From assembly GCA_964428795.1 (NCBI GenBank), contig CAYRZL010000049.1, forward strand, positions 1-20,614: a DNA stretch of 20,614 nucleotides, in the 5' to 3' direction. Below the pieces are notes generated by a model. It worked only from the letters and a program-made list of their open reading frames with translations. It was not told where the DNA came from and searched no databases. This DNA is from CAYRZL01 sp964428795. Its GTDB lineage: Bacteria; Bacillota; Clostridia; Lachnospirales; Lachnospiraceae. Of the stretch, positions 7,488 through 14,381 are shown piece by piece; within the stretch, counting starts at the first letter, position 1; every line of letters starts with the position of its first letter. The position numbers and the translations under genes were made by a program.

Positions 7488-7516
7488 ATTGTATCCATAT
7501 TTCTTTATTTTATCAA
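7488..7516 (-). promoter_or_regulatory. Promoter internal to the cassette, in front of pspC
   Basis: Minus-strand TTGATA (7516-7511), 17-base spacer, TACAAT (7493-7488), starting 18 bases past the DUF4097 stop. It gives pspC its own transcript with a leader of about 48 bases. Confidence 0.6.
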
Positions 7517-7534
7517 CTGTAATTCATTTCAAAC

Positions 7535-8626
7535 TTATTTTATTTTGAGAGAAATTTCACCGCTGTTGCATTCAGCATCGATTGTCCATGAACTACGGTT
7601 ATTTTCCTTGTACTCTCTTGAAATTCCGTCATAGGAATGATTATTCAATGTAATACTTCCCATGCTGTTTTCCAGATCATAATTGTAATCATCTTCAGAA
7701 CCGCTCAGACTTACATTGAGCTCACCCATATTGCATTCCAGGTCAGCGCTTGCAAGCAGCTCGCCGCCATTCACTACCAGCTCTCCCGCATCCACTTCCA
7801 TATCCGCTTTTCCGTTAACATGGATCTCTTCCAGGTAAGCGGATCCGGAACCAACAAATACATCCAGACTATTCATTGCAGTCAGACTTGCAGTGGCATC
7901 TATTTCTCCTGCAGACACTTCCAATTCCATTTTATTTGCTGTCAGATCCGACTCTATACTCATAGCTCCTGCAGATACGCTCAGATCGATCTTGTCAAAT
8001 ATGTTATCCTGAGGAACATACAGCTTAATTTCTGCTGCTCTTGTGTTGCTTAATAAATTTTTACTGTCAGTTTTATCTTCCAGCTTCAGCTTACTTCCCT
8101 TTTGGCTCAATGTGAGCTTGTAGTTTCTGGGTTTAATCTGCAGCACAATCTGATCTGCGCTCATATCTTCCTCCAGCGGAAGAATATCCATCTCCGCCGC
8201 TCCAACTGAAAGGTCCAGCTCCGTAATCGTTTCTGCATTCATCTGATATATACACTCATCTGTAATCACATCAGAAAAATCTCCCTCCGTCGTCTCGTAC
8301 GCAGTCGCAGTGGATGCATCTGACGAATCATGGCTATGAGAATCTTCCTGATGACTATTGTCTGTCTGTTCAACAGCAGACTGCTGCACTTTGTCAGCAT
8401 TATCCCCGTCATCATCCCAATCATCATCGTCCCAATAATCGTCAACCTGATCCGTTGCTTCTGAAACCGAGCGAAAAACTCCCCATGCCCAGCCATCATT
8501 ACCCTTATATACTGAATCCCGAAATACTCTGACGCCAAACGCCACTCTTCCCACTGCTGCTAAAATAATACCGATTGCAACCAAAACAAGCACTATAATC
8601 AACGCAATCTTTACAAACCGTTTCAT
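7535..8626 (-). CDS. DUF4097-family beta-strand repeat membrane protein
   Basis: 363 residues. One N-terminal membrane segment (about 6-30, IALIIVLVLVAIGIILAAVG) is followed by a highly acidic linker with DDYWDDDDWDDDGD and a Ser/His-rich stretch. From about residue 125 it becomes a beta-helix-like repeat domain typical of DUF4097, in which GAxxxxxx units recur (VGAAEMDI, SAGAMSIE, SAGEIDAT, DAGELVVNGGEL, NSGEISLK). The bulk is probably outside the membrane. The ATG directly follows the TAG of the DUF1700 gene (TAGATG), with AGGAGGG 5 bases before it, so translation is coupled. Relatives such as YvlB/LiaG belong to cell-envelope-stress operons. The precise function is unknown. Confidence 0.87.
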   Translation of the reverse strand: MKRFVKIALIIVLVLVAIGIILAAVGRVAFGVRVFRDSVYKGNDGWAWGVFRSVSEATDQVDDYWDDDDWDDDGDNADKVQQSAVEQTDNSHQEDSHSHDSSDASTATAYETTEGDFSDVITDECIYQMNAETITELDLSVGAAEMDILPLEEDMSADQIVLQIKPRNYKLTLSQKGSKLKLEDKTDSKNLLSNTRAAEIKLYVPQDNIFDKIDLSVSAGAMSIESDLTANKMELEVSAGEIDATASLTAMNSLDVFVGSGSAYLEEIHVNGKADMEVDAGELVVNGGELLASADLECNMGELNVSLSGSEDDYNYDLENSMGSITLNNHSYDGISREYKENNRSSWTIDAECNSGEISLKIK

Positions 8627-9409
8627 CTAATCCCTCCTGTTCTTTCTTCCCGTTCCGCACAAATTACGGATTCCTTTTGCCAGACCCCGAAGTGACCATG
8701 GCAAAAATTTACCACAATACAATACCACTACGGTCAACATCAAAACTGCCAGAGCAAGAATCAAAAATCCGCCTGCCCACGCCGCTATCAATCCGGCGAC
8801 ACCGCCTATGATGCCGAAAACGCCGAATGCAAGCGCACAAAATCCGGCAATAAAAAGACCTCCCATCGTAGCCACAAATCCCACTGCAACTGCAACTAAA
8901 GCAACCATCACCGCGCAAAGTATAACCACACCTACAATAATAAAAATGACTCTCAGCGGGAAAGCCAATACCCGCAGCACATCATTTGCGGTATCTCCGC
9001 GATGCTCTTCCCTGTATTCAAAAGGTTCTTCCCCGTATCCATGATGTTCTTCCCCGTATTCAAAAGGTTCTTCCCGGCTCTCATGCTCCTGCCCGGCTGA
9101 ATACTGAGACTCTTCCTGTTCTTCTGACAATATATCCTCTCTTTTTGTCAGCGGATGCTCCTGCTCCCACTGTCCTTTCCGGTAACCAGACTCCGTATAA
9201 ATCCCATCTTCATCCCCCTGATTCAAACCGGATCGGATCATGTAGGCTACTTTTTCCGGGGAACCAAGCTCACTGATCAATCGTTCCTCGCTGCCCTCGC
9301 CAGCATCCTCAAAATAACATCTGTAAAACTCGATCGCTTCCTGCCGCTCTTCCTCTGAGATATCCGACAACAGGTACTCAAGCTGTTTCAGAAACTCATC
9401 TTTCCTCAT
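8627..9409 (-). CDS. DUF1700 / HAAS-domain membrane protein
   Basis: 260 residues. The N-terminal 65 residues match the HAAS/DUF1700 signalling domain (MRKDEFLKQLEYLL, then EERQEAIEFYRCYFEDAG and a LGSPEKVAYMI motif). A charged linker (66-140) contains a near-duplicate, EEPFEYGEEHHGYG then EEPFEYREEHRGD, followed by about 95 mostly hydrophobic residues likely to make three or four membrane segments and a basic tail. HAAS proteins are commonly co-encoded with PadR regulators and are proposed to link membrane state to transcription. The start at 9409 has GAGGAG 3-8 bases upstream. Its ATG overlaps the padR stop as ATGA, indicating translational coupling. A longer start at 9463 would lie inside padR without support. 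Confidence 0.88.
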   Translation of the reverse strand: MRKDEFLKQLEYLLSDISEEERQEAIEFYRCYFEDAGEGSEERLISELGSPEKVAYMIRSGLNQGDEDGIYTESGYRKGQWEQEHPLTKREDILSEEQEESQYSAGQEHESREEPFEYGEEHHGYGEEPFEYREEHRGDTANDVLRVLAFPLRVIFIIVGVVILCAVMVALVAVAVGFVATMGGLFIAGFCALAFGVFGIIGGVAGLIAAWAGGFLILALAVLMLTVVVLYCGKFLPWSLRGLAKGIRNLCGTGRKNRRD

Positions 9410-9729
9410 CTTATCTCCTCTCCCGAAAATAAACTGCTTATTTTCGAAGCATATATCTCCCATTCACTTTTATACAACTGAAGCTGCGAAAATCCCTTGG
9501 ACGTAATCTTATAATACCGTCGGTTTCGCCCGCCACATTCCATATCATATACTTCCAGACACTCATCCTTCTGCAGCCGCCGCAACACCGGATACAGCGT
9601 AGATTCCGACACATCCAAAGCCTTTCGGACATCCTGCGTGATCTTGTATCCGTAGGTACCTTCCGACTCTTTCGAGACGACAGCCAGAACAATAGCGTCC
9701 AGGAGCGCAGCACCCGTATTAAAAACCAT
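9406..9729 (-). CDS. PadR-family transcriptional regulator
   Basis: 107-residue winged-helix repressor of the short PadR class (PadR-s2-like). The core is LLDAIVLAVVSKESEGTYGY, then the recognition region KALDVSESTLYPVLRRLQKD, then a wing of CGGRNRRYYKITSKG, and a C-terminal dimerisation helix (LQLYKSEWEIYASKISSLF). It is first in a tightly coupled operon with DUF1700, DUF4097 and PspC proteins. A promoter with a palindrome lies just upstream, so autoregulation is likely. The start at 9729 has AAGGAG 8 bases upstream. The inducer is unknown; for PadR proteins paired with HAAS partners an envelope signal is reasonable, but that is inference. Confidence 0.93.
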   Translation of the reverse strand: MVFNTGAALLDAIVLAVVSKESEGTYGYKITQDVRKALDVSESTLYPVLRRLQKDECLEVYDMECGGRNRRYYKITSKGFSQLQLYKSEWEIYASKISSLFSGEEIR

Positions 9730-9782
9730 CTGTCCACTCCTTTCCTTTATTCCTTTCTTTGTGTTCCTCTATCTTGTATAAT

Positions 9783-9816
9783 ACTATACGTTATATAATA
9801 TTATTTGTCAACAAAT
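9783..9816 (-). promoter_or_regulatory. padR operon promoter with palindromic operator over the -35 box
   Basis: Minus-strand TTGACA (9811-9806), 17-base spacer, TATAGT (9788-9783). The -35 box is the centre of a perfect 14-bp palindrome, ATTTGTTGACAAAT (9816-9803). A repressor bound there would block the polymerase; the PadR encoded just downstream is the obvious candidate. Confidence 0.72.
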
Positions 9817-9821
9817 ATTAT

Positions 9822-9856
9822 ACAAAAAAAGAGCAGGGCGTTTTACCTTGCTCTTT
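9822..9856 (-). terminator. Terminator of the 56-residue orphan gene
   Basis: Minus-strand AAAGAGCAAGG pairs with CCTGCTCTTT (one G-U) around an 8-base loop, followed by seven Ts. It lies 25 bases after the stop and 6 bases before the padR promoter palindrome. Confidence 0.88.
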
Positions 9857-9880
9857 ACAAACTGTTTTTATGAACTTTTC

Positions 9881-10051
9881 CTACAGATAAATGCCGCGTC
9901 CTTCGATCACATAGATATAACCCTTATCCTTATAATAAGTATTCAGCGCTTCACGCAGCTCTTTTGCCTTCTGTTCACTGTCGCAGATCAAATACAGCTC
10001 TTTCTCATCTTCTTTCAGATAATGCATTTTCCAGATTTTGTACTGTTCCAT
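9881..10051 (-). CDS. Hypothetical 56-residue protein
   Basis: Small soluble protein, not recognised. Sequence features: MEQYKIWKMHYLKEDEKEL, then a helix-like EQKAKELREALNTYYKDKG, then a short strand YIYVIEGRGIYL at the end. The pattern suggests a compact alpha/beta fold with no membrane segment and no cysteine pair. The start at 10051 is chosen because GGGAG lies 8 bases upstream; another ATG two codons earlier is too close to it. A good -10 box (TATAAT) lies upstream near 10110 on the minus strand but without a clear -35. A strong terminator follows, so this is very likely an expressed gene standing alone between a glycosyltransferase and padR. Confidence 0.72.
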   Translation of the reverse strand: MEQYKIWKMHYLKEDEKELYLICDSEQKAKELREALNTYYKDKGYIYVIEGRGIYL

Positions 10052-10186
10052 TTTCATTTCTCCCGGTTTTTCAGAACTTTTTGTTCTGTATTGTTTTGTT
10101 TCTTCTATAATTATACCTTTGCCTGCGTACCGTGGTAATCCAAAAGACAACTTAATCTATGCAATTTTTACATAACTTACTTCTAA

Positions 10187-11200
10187 TTATAATCCTAAAA
10201 ATTTCTGGGTTATCTTATAAATCGTCATTGTTATCTGCCTTCCTCCTTTTCCGGGAAGATGCAGCGTCTGACCTGATATACGGTTTCTCAGCTTCCTATA
10301 CAACCGTTTATCTCTGTTATAAATATATTTCCAGAAATCTCTTTTCTTCTCCTGATTCTCTCTGGTTCCTGAGTGAATGAGCATCACCGTAGAGATAGAG
10401 GTAACCAGATTCAGATAGCTGAACATATAATTACGCAAATGCAGATTCTGAATCCATTTAAAATCATAGGCATCGATCATAATCTTATTCACACGGAGAA
10501 GCTGATCCACCTGACTTATCATCACCTGCTCATTCACAGACTGATCCTCACTTCCCACATGATAACGGTAGAAATCCACATTCAGATAATACATGTTATT
10601 CACATATGGCAATGGAATGTATACAAACAGATGATCCACATATGACGTATATCTCGGTAATACCAGATGACACTCCCGCAACAGCTTGGTCCGGTAAATC
10701 ACAGAGTGCATGAGAATATATTTCCCCATGTTAAAATGCTTTGTCTCATTCCAGCCAAAAATCTGATTTTCCGGCAGTATATTCGTGTAGCGTACTACTT
10801 TTCTGCGCTTTGCCCCTTCCTTTTCATAGGTAAAATTGCTGATAAGCATATCCAACGCACAGTTTCCCCCTACCAGGCTCTCCAACGTAGACAAGATTTT
10901 ACGATATGCGTCCTCATCTACCCAGTCGTCACTGCCTACCACTTTAAAGTAAATACCGGTCGCATAGGCAAGTCCCGTGTTCAGCGCCGCTCCCTGACCG
11001 CCATTTTCCTGATGAATAACTTTTACAATATTCGGATATTCCTTCGCATAATTTTGTGCTATCTGCAATGTATTGTCCATGGAGCCATCATCTACGATAA
11101 TAATCTCTGTCTCCTCACCGCCGATTAACAAAGAATCTATGCATTTTTTCATGTGATCCTGCGAATTATAACAGGGAACTGTAATTGTCAATAATTTCAT
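10187..11200 (-). CDS. Family 2 glycosyltransferase
   Basis: GT-A fold glycosyltransferase of 337 residues, inverting, using a nucleotide-sugar donor. N-terminal motif TITVPCYNSQDHMKKCIDSLL, then IIIVDDGSMDNT with the donor-binding Asp37-Asp38, then NGGQGAALNTGLAYATG, and the metal-site GSDDWVDEDAY (Asp91, Asp92). The C-terminal 100 residues are helical and basic, ending KGGRQITMTIYKITQKFLGL, without a clear membrane span. The ATG at 11200 has AAAGGTG about 9 bases upstream. It stands alone, with no polysaccharide cluster in view, so the acceptor (teichoic acid, glycolipid or exopolysaccharide) cannot be named. Confidence 0.9.
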   Translation of the reverse strand: MKLLTITVPCYNSQDHMKKCIDSLLIGGEETEIIIVDDGSMDNTLQIAQNYAKEYPNIVKVIHQENGGQGAALNTGLAYATGIYFKVVGSDDWVDEDAYRKILSTLESLVGGNCALDMLISNFTYEKEGAKRRKVVRYTNILPENQIFGWNETKHFNMGKYILMHSVIYRTKLLRECHLVLPRYTSYVDHLFVYIPLPYVNNMYYLNVDFYRYHVGSEDQSVNEQVMISQVDQLLRVNKIMIDAYDFKWIQNLHLRNYMFSYLNLVTSISTVMLIHSGTRENQEKKRDFWKYIYNRDKRLYRKLRNRISGQTLHLPGKGGRQITMTIYKITQKFLGL

Positions 11201-11236
11201 AACATACTACACCTTTTCGTTTGTTTCGCTATTGTA

Positions 11237-11265
11237 AGTATACACTATTTACAGCAAAAAGAAAC
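11237..11265 (-). promoter_or_regulatory. Possible promoter of the glycosyltransferase gene
   Basis: Minus-strand TATACT (11242-11237) is a good -10 box. The element 17 bases upstream (GTTTCT, 11265-11260) is a poor -35, which would fit an activator-dependent promoter. Confidence 0.35.
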
Positions 11266-11273
11266 CATGAGTT

Positions 11274-11337
11274 TATGAACACCCTGTTCATATTTTATTT
11301 ACAAAAAAACAATATTATGAACATATCAGGGTCATAA
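11274..11337. repeat. Pair of inverted repeats upstream of the glycosyltransferase promoter
   Basis: A perfect palindrome TATGAACACCCTGTTCATA (11274-11292) is followed 42 bp later by a second TATGAACA (11316-11323) whose other arm is TCATAA (11332-11337). The two sites begin four helical turns apart, just upstream of the weak -35 box. They could bind a dimeric regulator. The rest of the intergenic region 11201-11455 shows no gene. Confidence 0.5.
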
Positions 11338-11411
11338 TTCCAAACTATAATGAAATCAAGCTAAACAGCTTGCTACAATTTCTTTTCATATAAAATCTTT
11401 TTCATGTAAAT

Positions 11412-11435
11412 GCCGGTGCCCTAGAGGGTGCCGGC
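11412..11435 (-). terminator. Hairpin downstream of mutY (possible terminator)
   Basis: GCCGG (11412-11416) and CCGGC (11431-11435) plus an inner CCC/GGG pair flank a 2x2 internal loop and a TAGA loop, about 20 bases past the mutY stop. The following minus-strand sequence (ATTTACATG) is only a weak U-tract. Confidence 0.45.
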
Positions 11436-11455
11436 TTCCTCTTTCCAAACGACTT

Positions 11456-12541
11456 TTATGACTGAAACCTGTCATTTCCCAACCGGATTTTCATATATTT
11501 CACATATGCTTCAAAAGCTGCCGGAATGGGATAGTGACTCTCCACATCCTCATTTTCCACAAAAAGCATATCACTCTCTCCCATGGTGAGCTGATCCACA
11601 CGGATCATATAACCTGCCATATGCCACTCAATATGAGAAAAAATGTGTTTTGCTTCCTCCAGTTTTTCAATCCGCAAAGGCTGCAGCCCCATCTTCTCCA
11701 CATACCTTAAGGCTTCCTGCTCAGACATATGTCCCAATACATTCGGCAATTCATACATTCCTGCCAAAAGTCCCTTCCCCAGACGTTTATTAAGCACTAC
11801 CCGTTCCCCGTCACGAATGACCATCACGGTACGTTTCTCGATTCTTCGCGCCTTCGCCTTACTTTTTACCGGTAATTCCATAATACGTCCGGCTGCCCTT
11901 GCCTGACAGAAATCTTTGCATGGACATTCCTCACACAGCGGTGCTCCGTTTGGCAGACAGACCGTAGCCCCAAGCTCCATCAAAGCCTGATTAAAAGCGC
12001 CTGCCCTGTCCCCGGGAATGATATCCTTCACTGCATCTTCTACTTTGTTTTTTACAGATTGCTTCATAATATCGGAATCATCCAGTGTAATACGCATGAG
12101 CACGCGCAGTACATTACCATCTACCGCAGGCACGGGGAGTCCATAGGCAATGGATGCCACTGCCCCCGCGGTGTAATGTCCGATACCCTTTAGTTTCAAC
12201 AATTCATTATAATCCGCAGGAAGTTCTCCATCATACTCTTCCATCACTGTTTTTGCGGCAGCCTGCATATTGCGCACCCGGTTATAATATCCGAGCCCCT
12301 CCCACAGCTTTAACAGCTTATCCTCCGGGCAGGACGCCAGATCAGACACATCCGGTAATTCTTTTGTAAATCGCTCAAAATATGGCTTTACCGCCTCCAC
12401 TCTCGTCTGTTGAAGCATAATTTCTGATACCCACACCCGATAAGGAGTCGGCGTTTCCCGCCACGGGAGCGCCCTGGCATTACGATCAAACCATGTAAGC
12501 AGCGGTTCTTCTATTTGTTCCAAATTTGTATCTTCTATCAT
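11456..12541 (-). CDS. mutY: A/G-specific adenine DNA glycosylase MutY
   Basis: Removes adenine mispaired with 8-oxoguanine in base-excision repair. The 361-residue protein has WVSEIMLQQTRVE with catalytic Glu40, the helix-hairpin-helix LKLKGIGHYTAGAVAS (115-130) and catalytic Asp141 in VDGNVLRV. The 4Fe-4S cluster cysteines are Cys195, 203, 206 and 212 in CLPNGAPLCEECPCKDFC. The first gap is seven residues rather than the six of E. coli MutY. Residues 225-355 form the Nudix-like domain that reads 8-oxoG, with the FSHIEWHM motif near 315. AGAGAG lies 8 bases before the start. It follows sfsA by 73 bases on the same strand. Confidence 0.95.
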   Translation of the reverse strand: MIEDTNLEQIEEPLLTWFDRNARALPWRETPTPYRVWVSEIMLQQTRVEAVKPYFERFTKELPDVSDLASCPEDKLLKLWEGLGYYNRVRNMQAAAKTVMEEYDGELPADYNELLKLKGIGHYTAGAVASIAYGLPVPAVDGNVLRVLMRITLDDSDIMKQSVKNKVEDAVKDIIPGDRAGAFNQALMELGATVCLPNGAPLCEECPCKDFCQARAAGRIMELPVKSKAKARRIEKRTVMVIRDGERVVLNKRLGKGLLAGMYELPNVLGHMSEQEALRYVEKMGLQPLRIEKLEEAKHIFSHIEWHMAGYMIRVDQLTMGESDMLFVENEDVESHYPIPAAFEAYVKYMKIRLGNDRFQS

Positions 12542-12614
12542 AAAATTCTCTCTTCTATGTTATGTAAACTAATATTAAACACAGATTTTCTTCTATCCGC
12601 ACATAATACACAGC

Positions 12615-13295
12615 TTATAGATGCACGGGCACAGGAAGATCCAGGGCTAACGTATCCTCTGTCACTGTGCAGTCATAGGCAAGTACCTGTACTCCCGCCC
12701 TCCATGCCTTGCGCAATGCTTCTCCAAACGCTGCATGTGTCCCGTCATTTGGTTCAAACAGATGGATTCCCTTCATCTGAATCACGAAAATCATGTATGC
12801 CTCGTACCCTTCTTCCATACAGGAAATCAATTCTTCTATGTGCTTAATTCCCCGCTCTGTAGGTGCATCCGGAAATCGGGCAACCCCATTTTCCTCCAGC
12901 GTCACACCTTTTACTTCTATAAAAGCCTTTCGCTCTCCGGCCTCCACATAAAAATCAAACCGGGAATTGCCATATTTTTTCTCCGGTCTTATTTTGGATT
13001 CCTGTCCAAAAAGATTCCCTTCGCTCAGCCATTCTTTCACAACCTGATTCGGAGCCTGTGAATCCATATTGATCAGCAAGTTCCCCTTTTTCACTCCAAT
13101 GAGATCATACCTTGTTTTACGGTTTGGATTGTCACTTTCCTGTATAAAAACCTCTGCACCGGGAATCAATAATTCTCTGCAGCGTCCGGTATTTTTTACA
13201 TGACAAATCACTTCCTGTCCCTCTGACATCACATGTGCCACAAATCGGTTTTGTCTGGACAAAAAAGCTGCCTTTTTTATTCTCTCATACTTCAT
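12615..13295 (-). CDS. sfsA: SfsA family protein (DNA/RNA nuclease SfsA)
   Basis: 226 residues, full length for SfsA. An N-terminal OB-like part (CHVKNTGRCRELLIPGAEVF) precedes a PD-(D/E)XK nuclease-like core with Asp114 (SRFDFYV) and Glu127-x-Lys129 (AFIEVKGVTL), followed by the family block FPDAPTERGIKHIEEL. E. coli SfsA was named for an effect on maltose metabolism and is annotated as a nuclease; its real role is poorly known. GAGGAA lies 7 bases before the start. Upstream is a decayed transporter gene whose last codons overlap the sfsA promoter; downstream is mutY, likely co-transcribed. Confidence 0.95.
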   Translation of the reverse strand: MKYERIKKAAFLSRQNRFVAHVMSEGQEVICHVKNTGRCRELLIPGAEVFIQESDNPNRKTRYDLIGVKKGNLLINMDSQAPNQVVKEWLSEGNLFGQESKIRPEKKYGNSRFDFYVEAGERKAFIEVKGVTLEENGVARFPDAPTERGIKHIEELISCMEEGYEAYMIFVIQMKGIHLFEPNDGTHAAFGEALRKAWRAGVQVLAYDCTVTEDTLALDLPVPVHL

Positions 13296-13357
13296 TTTTT
13301 TCCTCAGTTATAATTGGGATACCGGGACCGCTGCCCGATCTGAAATTTCTTTCTATC

Positions 13358-13386
13358 AGTTTATCACGCAGGAGTATGTTTTACAA
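13358..13386 (-). promoter_or_regulatory. Promoter of sfsA-mutY
   Basis: Minus-strand TTGTAA (13386-13381), 17-base spacer, TAAACT (13363-13358) preceded by TG, an extended -10. The -35 box contains the stop codon of the transporter remnant. Confidence 0.5.
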
Positions 13387-13650
13387 CTTCCATTTTTTCG
13401 TAAGAACGCCAAGTCGCTCTGCCACGGCCCCGATAAATGGGCAAATAATCAAATTGCCTGCGTATGCCGCTGCCATTTGAACTCCCATAACTCTCTGCGA
13501 ATCCCTGCGCCCGAATCTTGAAGGGGTAAGATGTATCATACTGGGGAATATAGGCGCACATCCAATTCCGATACATGCCATTGCAATATAATAAAACGTT
13601 AAAATTCTCTTGTGTTTCCTTTCCAAAACTCTTATAATAAAATTACAGGA
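13381..13650 (-). pseudogene. MFS transporter remnant (C-terminal fragment)
   Basis: About 90 residues in one open frame resemble the C-terminal third of a major facilitator transporter. The match is IAMACIGIGCAPIFPSMIHL, then the SQRVMGVQMAAAYAGNLIICPF segment, then GAVAERLGV. In full-length relatives this lies around helices 10-11, preceded by about 280 residues, none of which exist here. Upstream in frame there is a TAG near 13653, and the next gene on that side is on the opposite strand. The only possible start is a TTG at 13626 without a ribosome site. The end is also cut short (TKKWKL, stop) before the last helix. It is therefore read as a deletion scar, not a gene. Confidence 0.75.
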
Positions 13651-13674
13651 TGGTAACTACCATCTAATTATAAT
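13643..13674 (+). promoter_or_regulatory. Promoter of the cytidylate-kinase-like gene with palindrome in a long spacer
   Basis: TTACAG (13643-13648) and TATAAT (13669-13674) are separated by 20 bases. The palindrome GATGGTA-AC-TACCATC (13649-13664) fills most of the spacer. A long spacer holding a dyad is the layout of promoters activated by MerR-type proteins. The -35 assignment is tentative. Confidence 0.45.
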
Positions 13675-13696
13675 CTGATGAAAGGGGGATTTTTCT

Positions 13697-14290
13697 ATGA
13701 CAGATAAAATCATTACTATTGGACGTGAATATGGAAGCGGCGGCAGAGATATCGGAAAGGAATTAGCAAAGCGCATGGGGGTAGAATGCTATGACAGCCG
13801 CCTTCTTCTCATGGCCGCTGAAAAGAACGGAGAATTACATCCGGAAGTTCTCGCATCTGTGGATGAGAAAAAAGCAAGCCCCTGGCTCTATAGTATGCAG
13901 CCGGAATTTAATCATCAGGCTGCCGCACTTTTTACTCCGGTAAACGATACTCTGTTCCGTCTGGAAGCAGACATTATTCGTGATCTGGCAAAGAAAGGAA
14001 GCTGTATTATCATCGGCCGCTGTGCAGATTATATTCTGCGGGATATGCCGAATCTGCGCTCTGTATTCATCAATGCAGATCTGGACAGCCGCATCAAACG
14101 GGTTATGGAACGCCAAAATCTTTCTGAGAAAGCTGCCGCATCTATGATTCGGCGGATTGATAAAGAACGCTCCGGCTATTACAATTTCTATACCGATAAA
14201 AAATGGGGCGCTGCTGAAAGCTATGATATCGTTATGAACAGCAGCAGACTTGGTGTGGAGACATGTATTAATATCATCGCATCTCTATAA
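13697..14290 (+). CDS. Cytidylate kinase-like family protein
   Basis: 197-residue P-loop kinase-like protein of the cytidylate-kinase-like family common in Clostridia. The N-terminal loop IGREYGSGGRDIGKELAKRM (8-27) replaces the standard GxxGxGK P-loop. It is followed by YDSRLLLMAAEKNG, the helical region with CIIIGRCADYILRDM (about 95-110), and an Arg-rich lid (MIRRIDKERSGYYNFYTDKKWG, about 150-170). The actual substrate is not established; authentic CMP kinase is a different paralogue. The ATG has GGGGG 9 bases upstream. It is monocistronic, with its own promoter and a strong terminator. Confidence 0.9.
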   Translation: MTDKIITIGREYGSGGRDIGKELAKRMGVECYDSRLLLMAAEKNGELHPEVLASVDEKKASPWLYSMQPEFNHQAAALFTPVNDTLFRLEADIIRDLAKKGSCIIIGRCADYILRDMPNLRSVFINADLDSRIKRVMERQNLSEKAAASMIRRIDKERSGYYNFYTDKKWGAAESYDIVMNSSRLGVETCINIIASL

Positions 14291-14314
14291 AATACGTCTC
14301 CGTAAAATAGAAGG

Positions 14315-14346
14315 AAAAGCGGACGATTTTGGTCGTCCGCTTTTTT
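14315..14346 (+). terminator. Bidirectional terminator between the cytidylate-kinase-like gene and glpK
   Basis: 12-bp stem AAAAGCGGACGA / TCGTCCGCTTTT with a 6-base TTTTGG loop, followed by six Ts on plus and four Ts on minus. It can stop both convergent transcripts, the plus-strand kinase-like gene and minus-strand glpK. Confidence 0.93.
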
Positions 14347-14381
14347 ACATCAGATTATGTTTCCCTTTTCAGAAAATCATA

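Noticed and set aside
9848..10138. 96-residue plus-strand Phe-rich frame
   Set aside because: It overlaps the 56-residue minus-strand gene and its terminator; the composition is that of a reverse complement of a Lys/Glu-rich protein.
11370..11410. Near-repeat TTTTCATATAAAAT / TTTTCATGTAAATG and the small CAAGCT hairpin next to it
   Set aside because: Low-complexity AT-rich sequence; no further copies and no T-run placement that would make a terminator.
13364..13576. 70-residue minus-strand frame overlapping the MFS remnant
   Set aside because: It is a shifted frame of the same remnant; only the other frame reads as transporter sequence.
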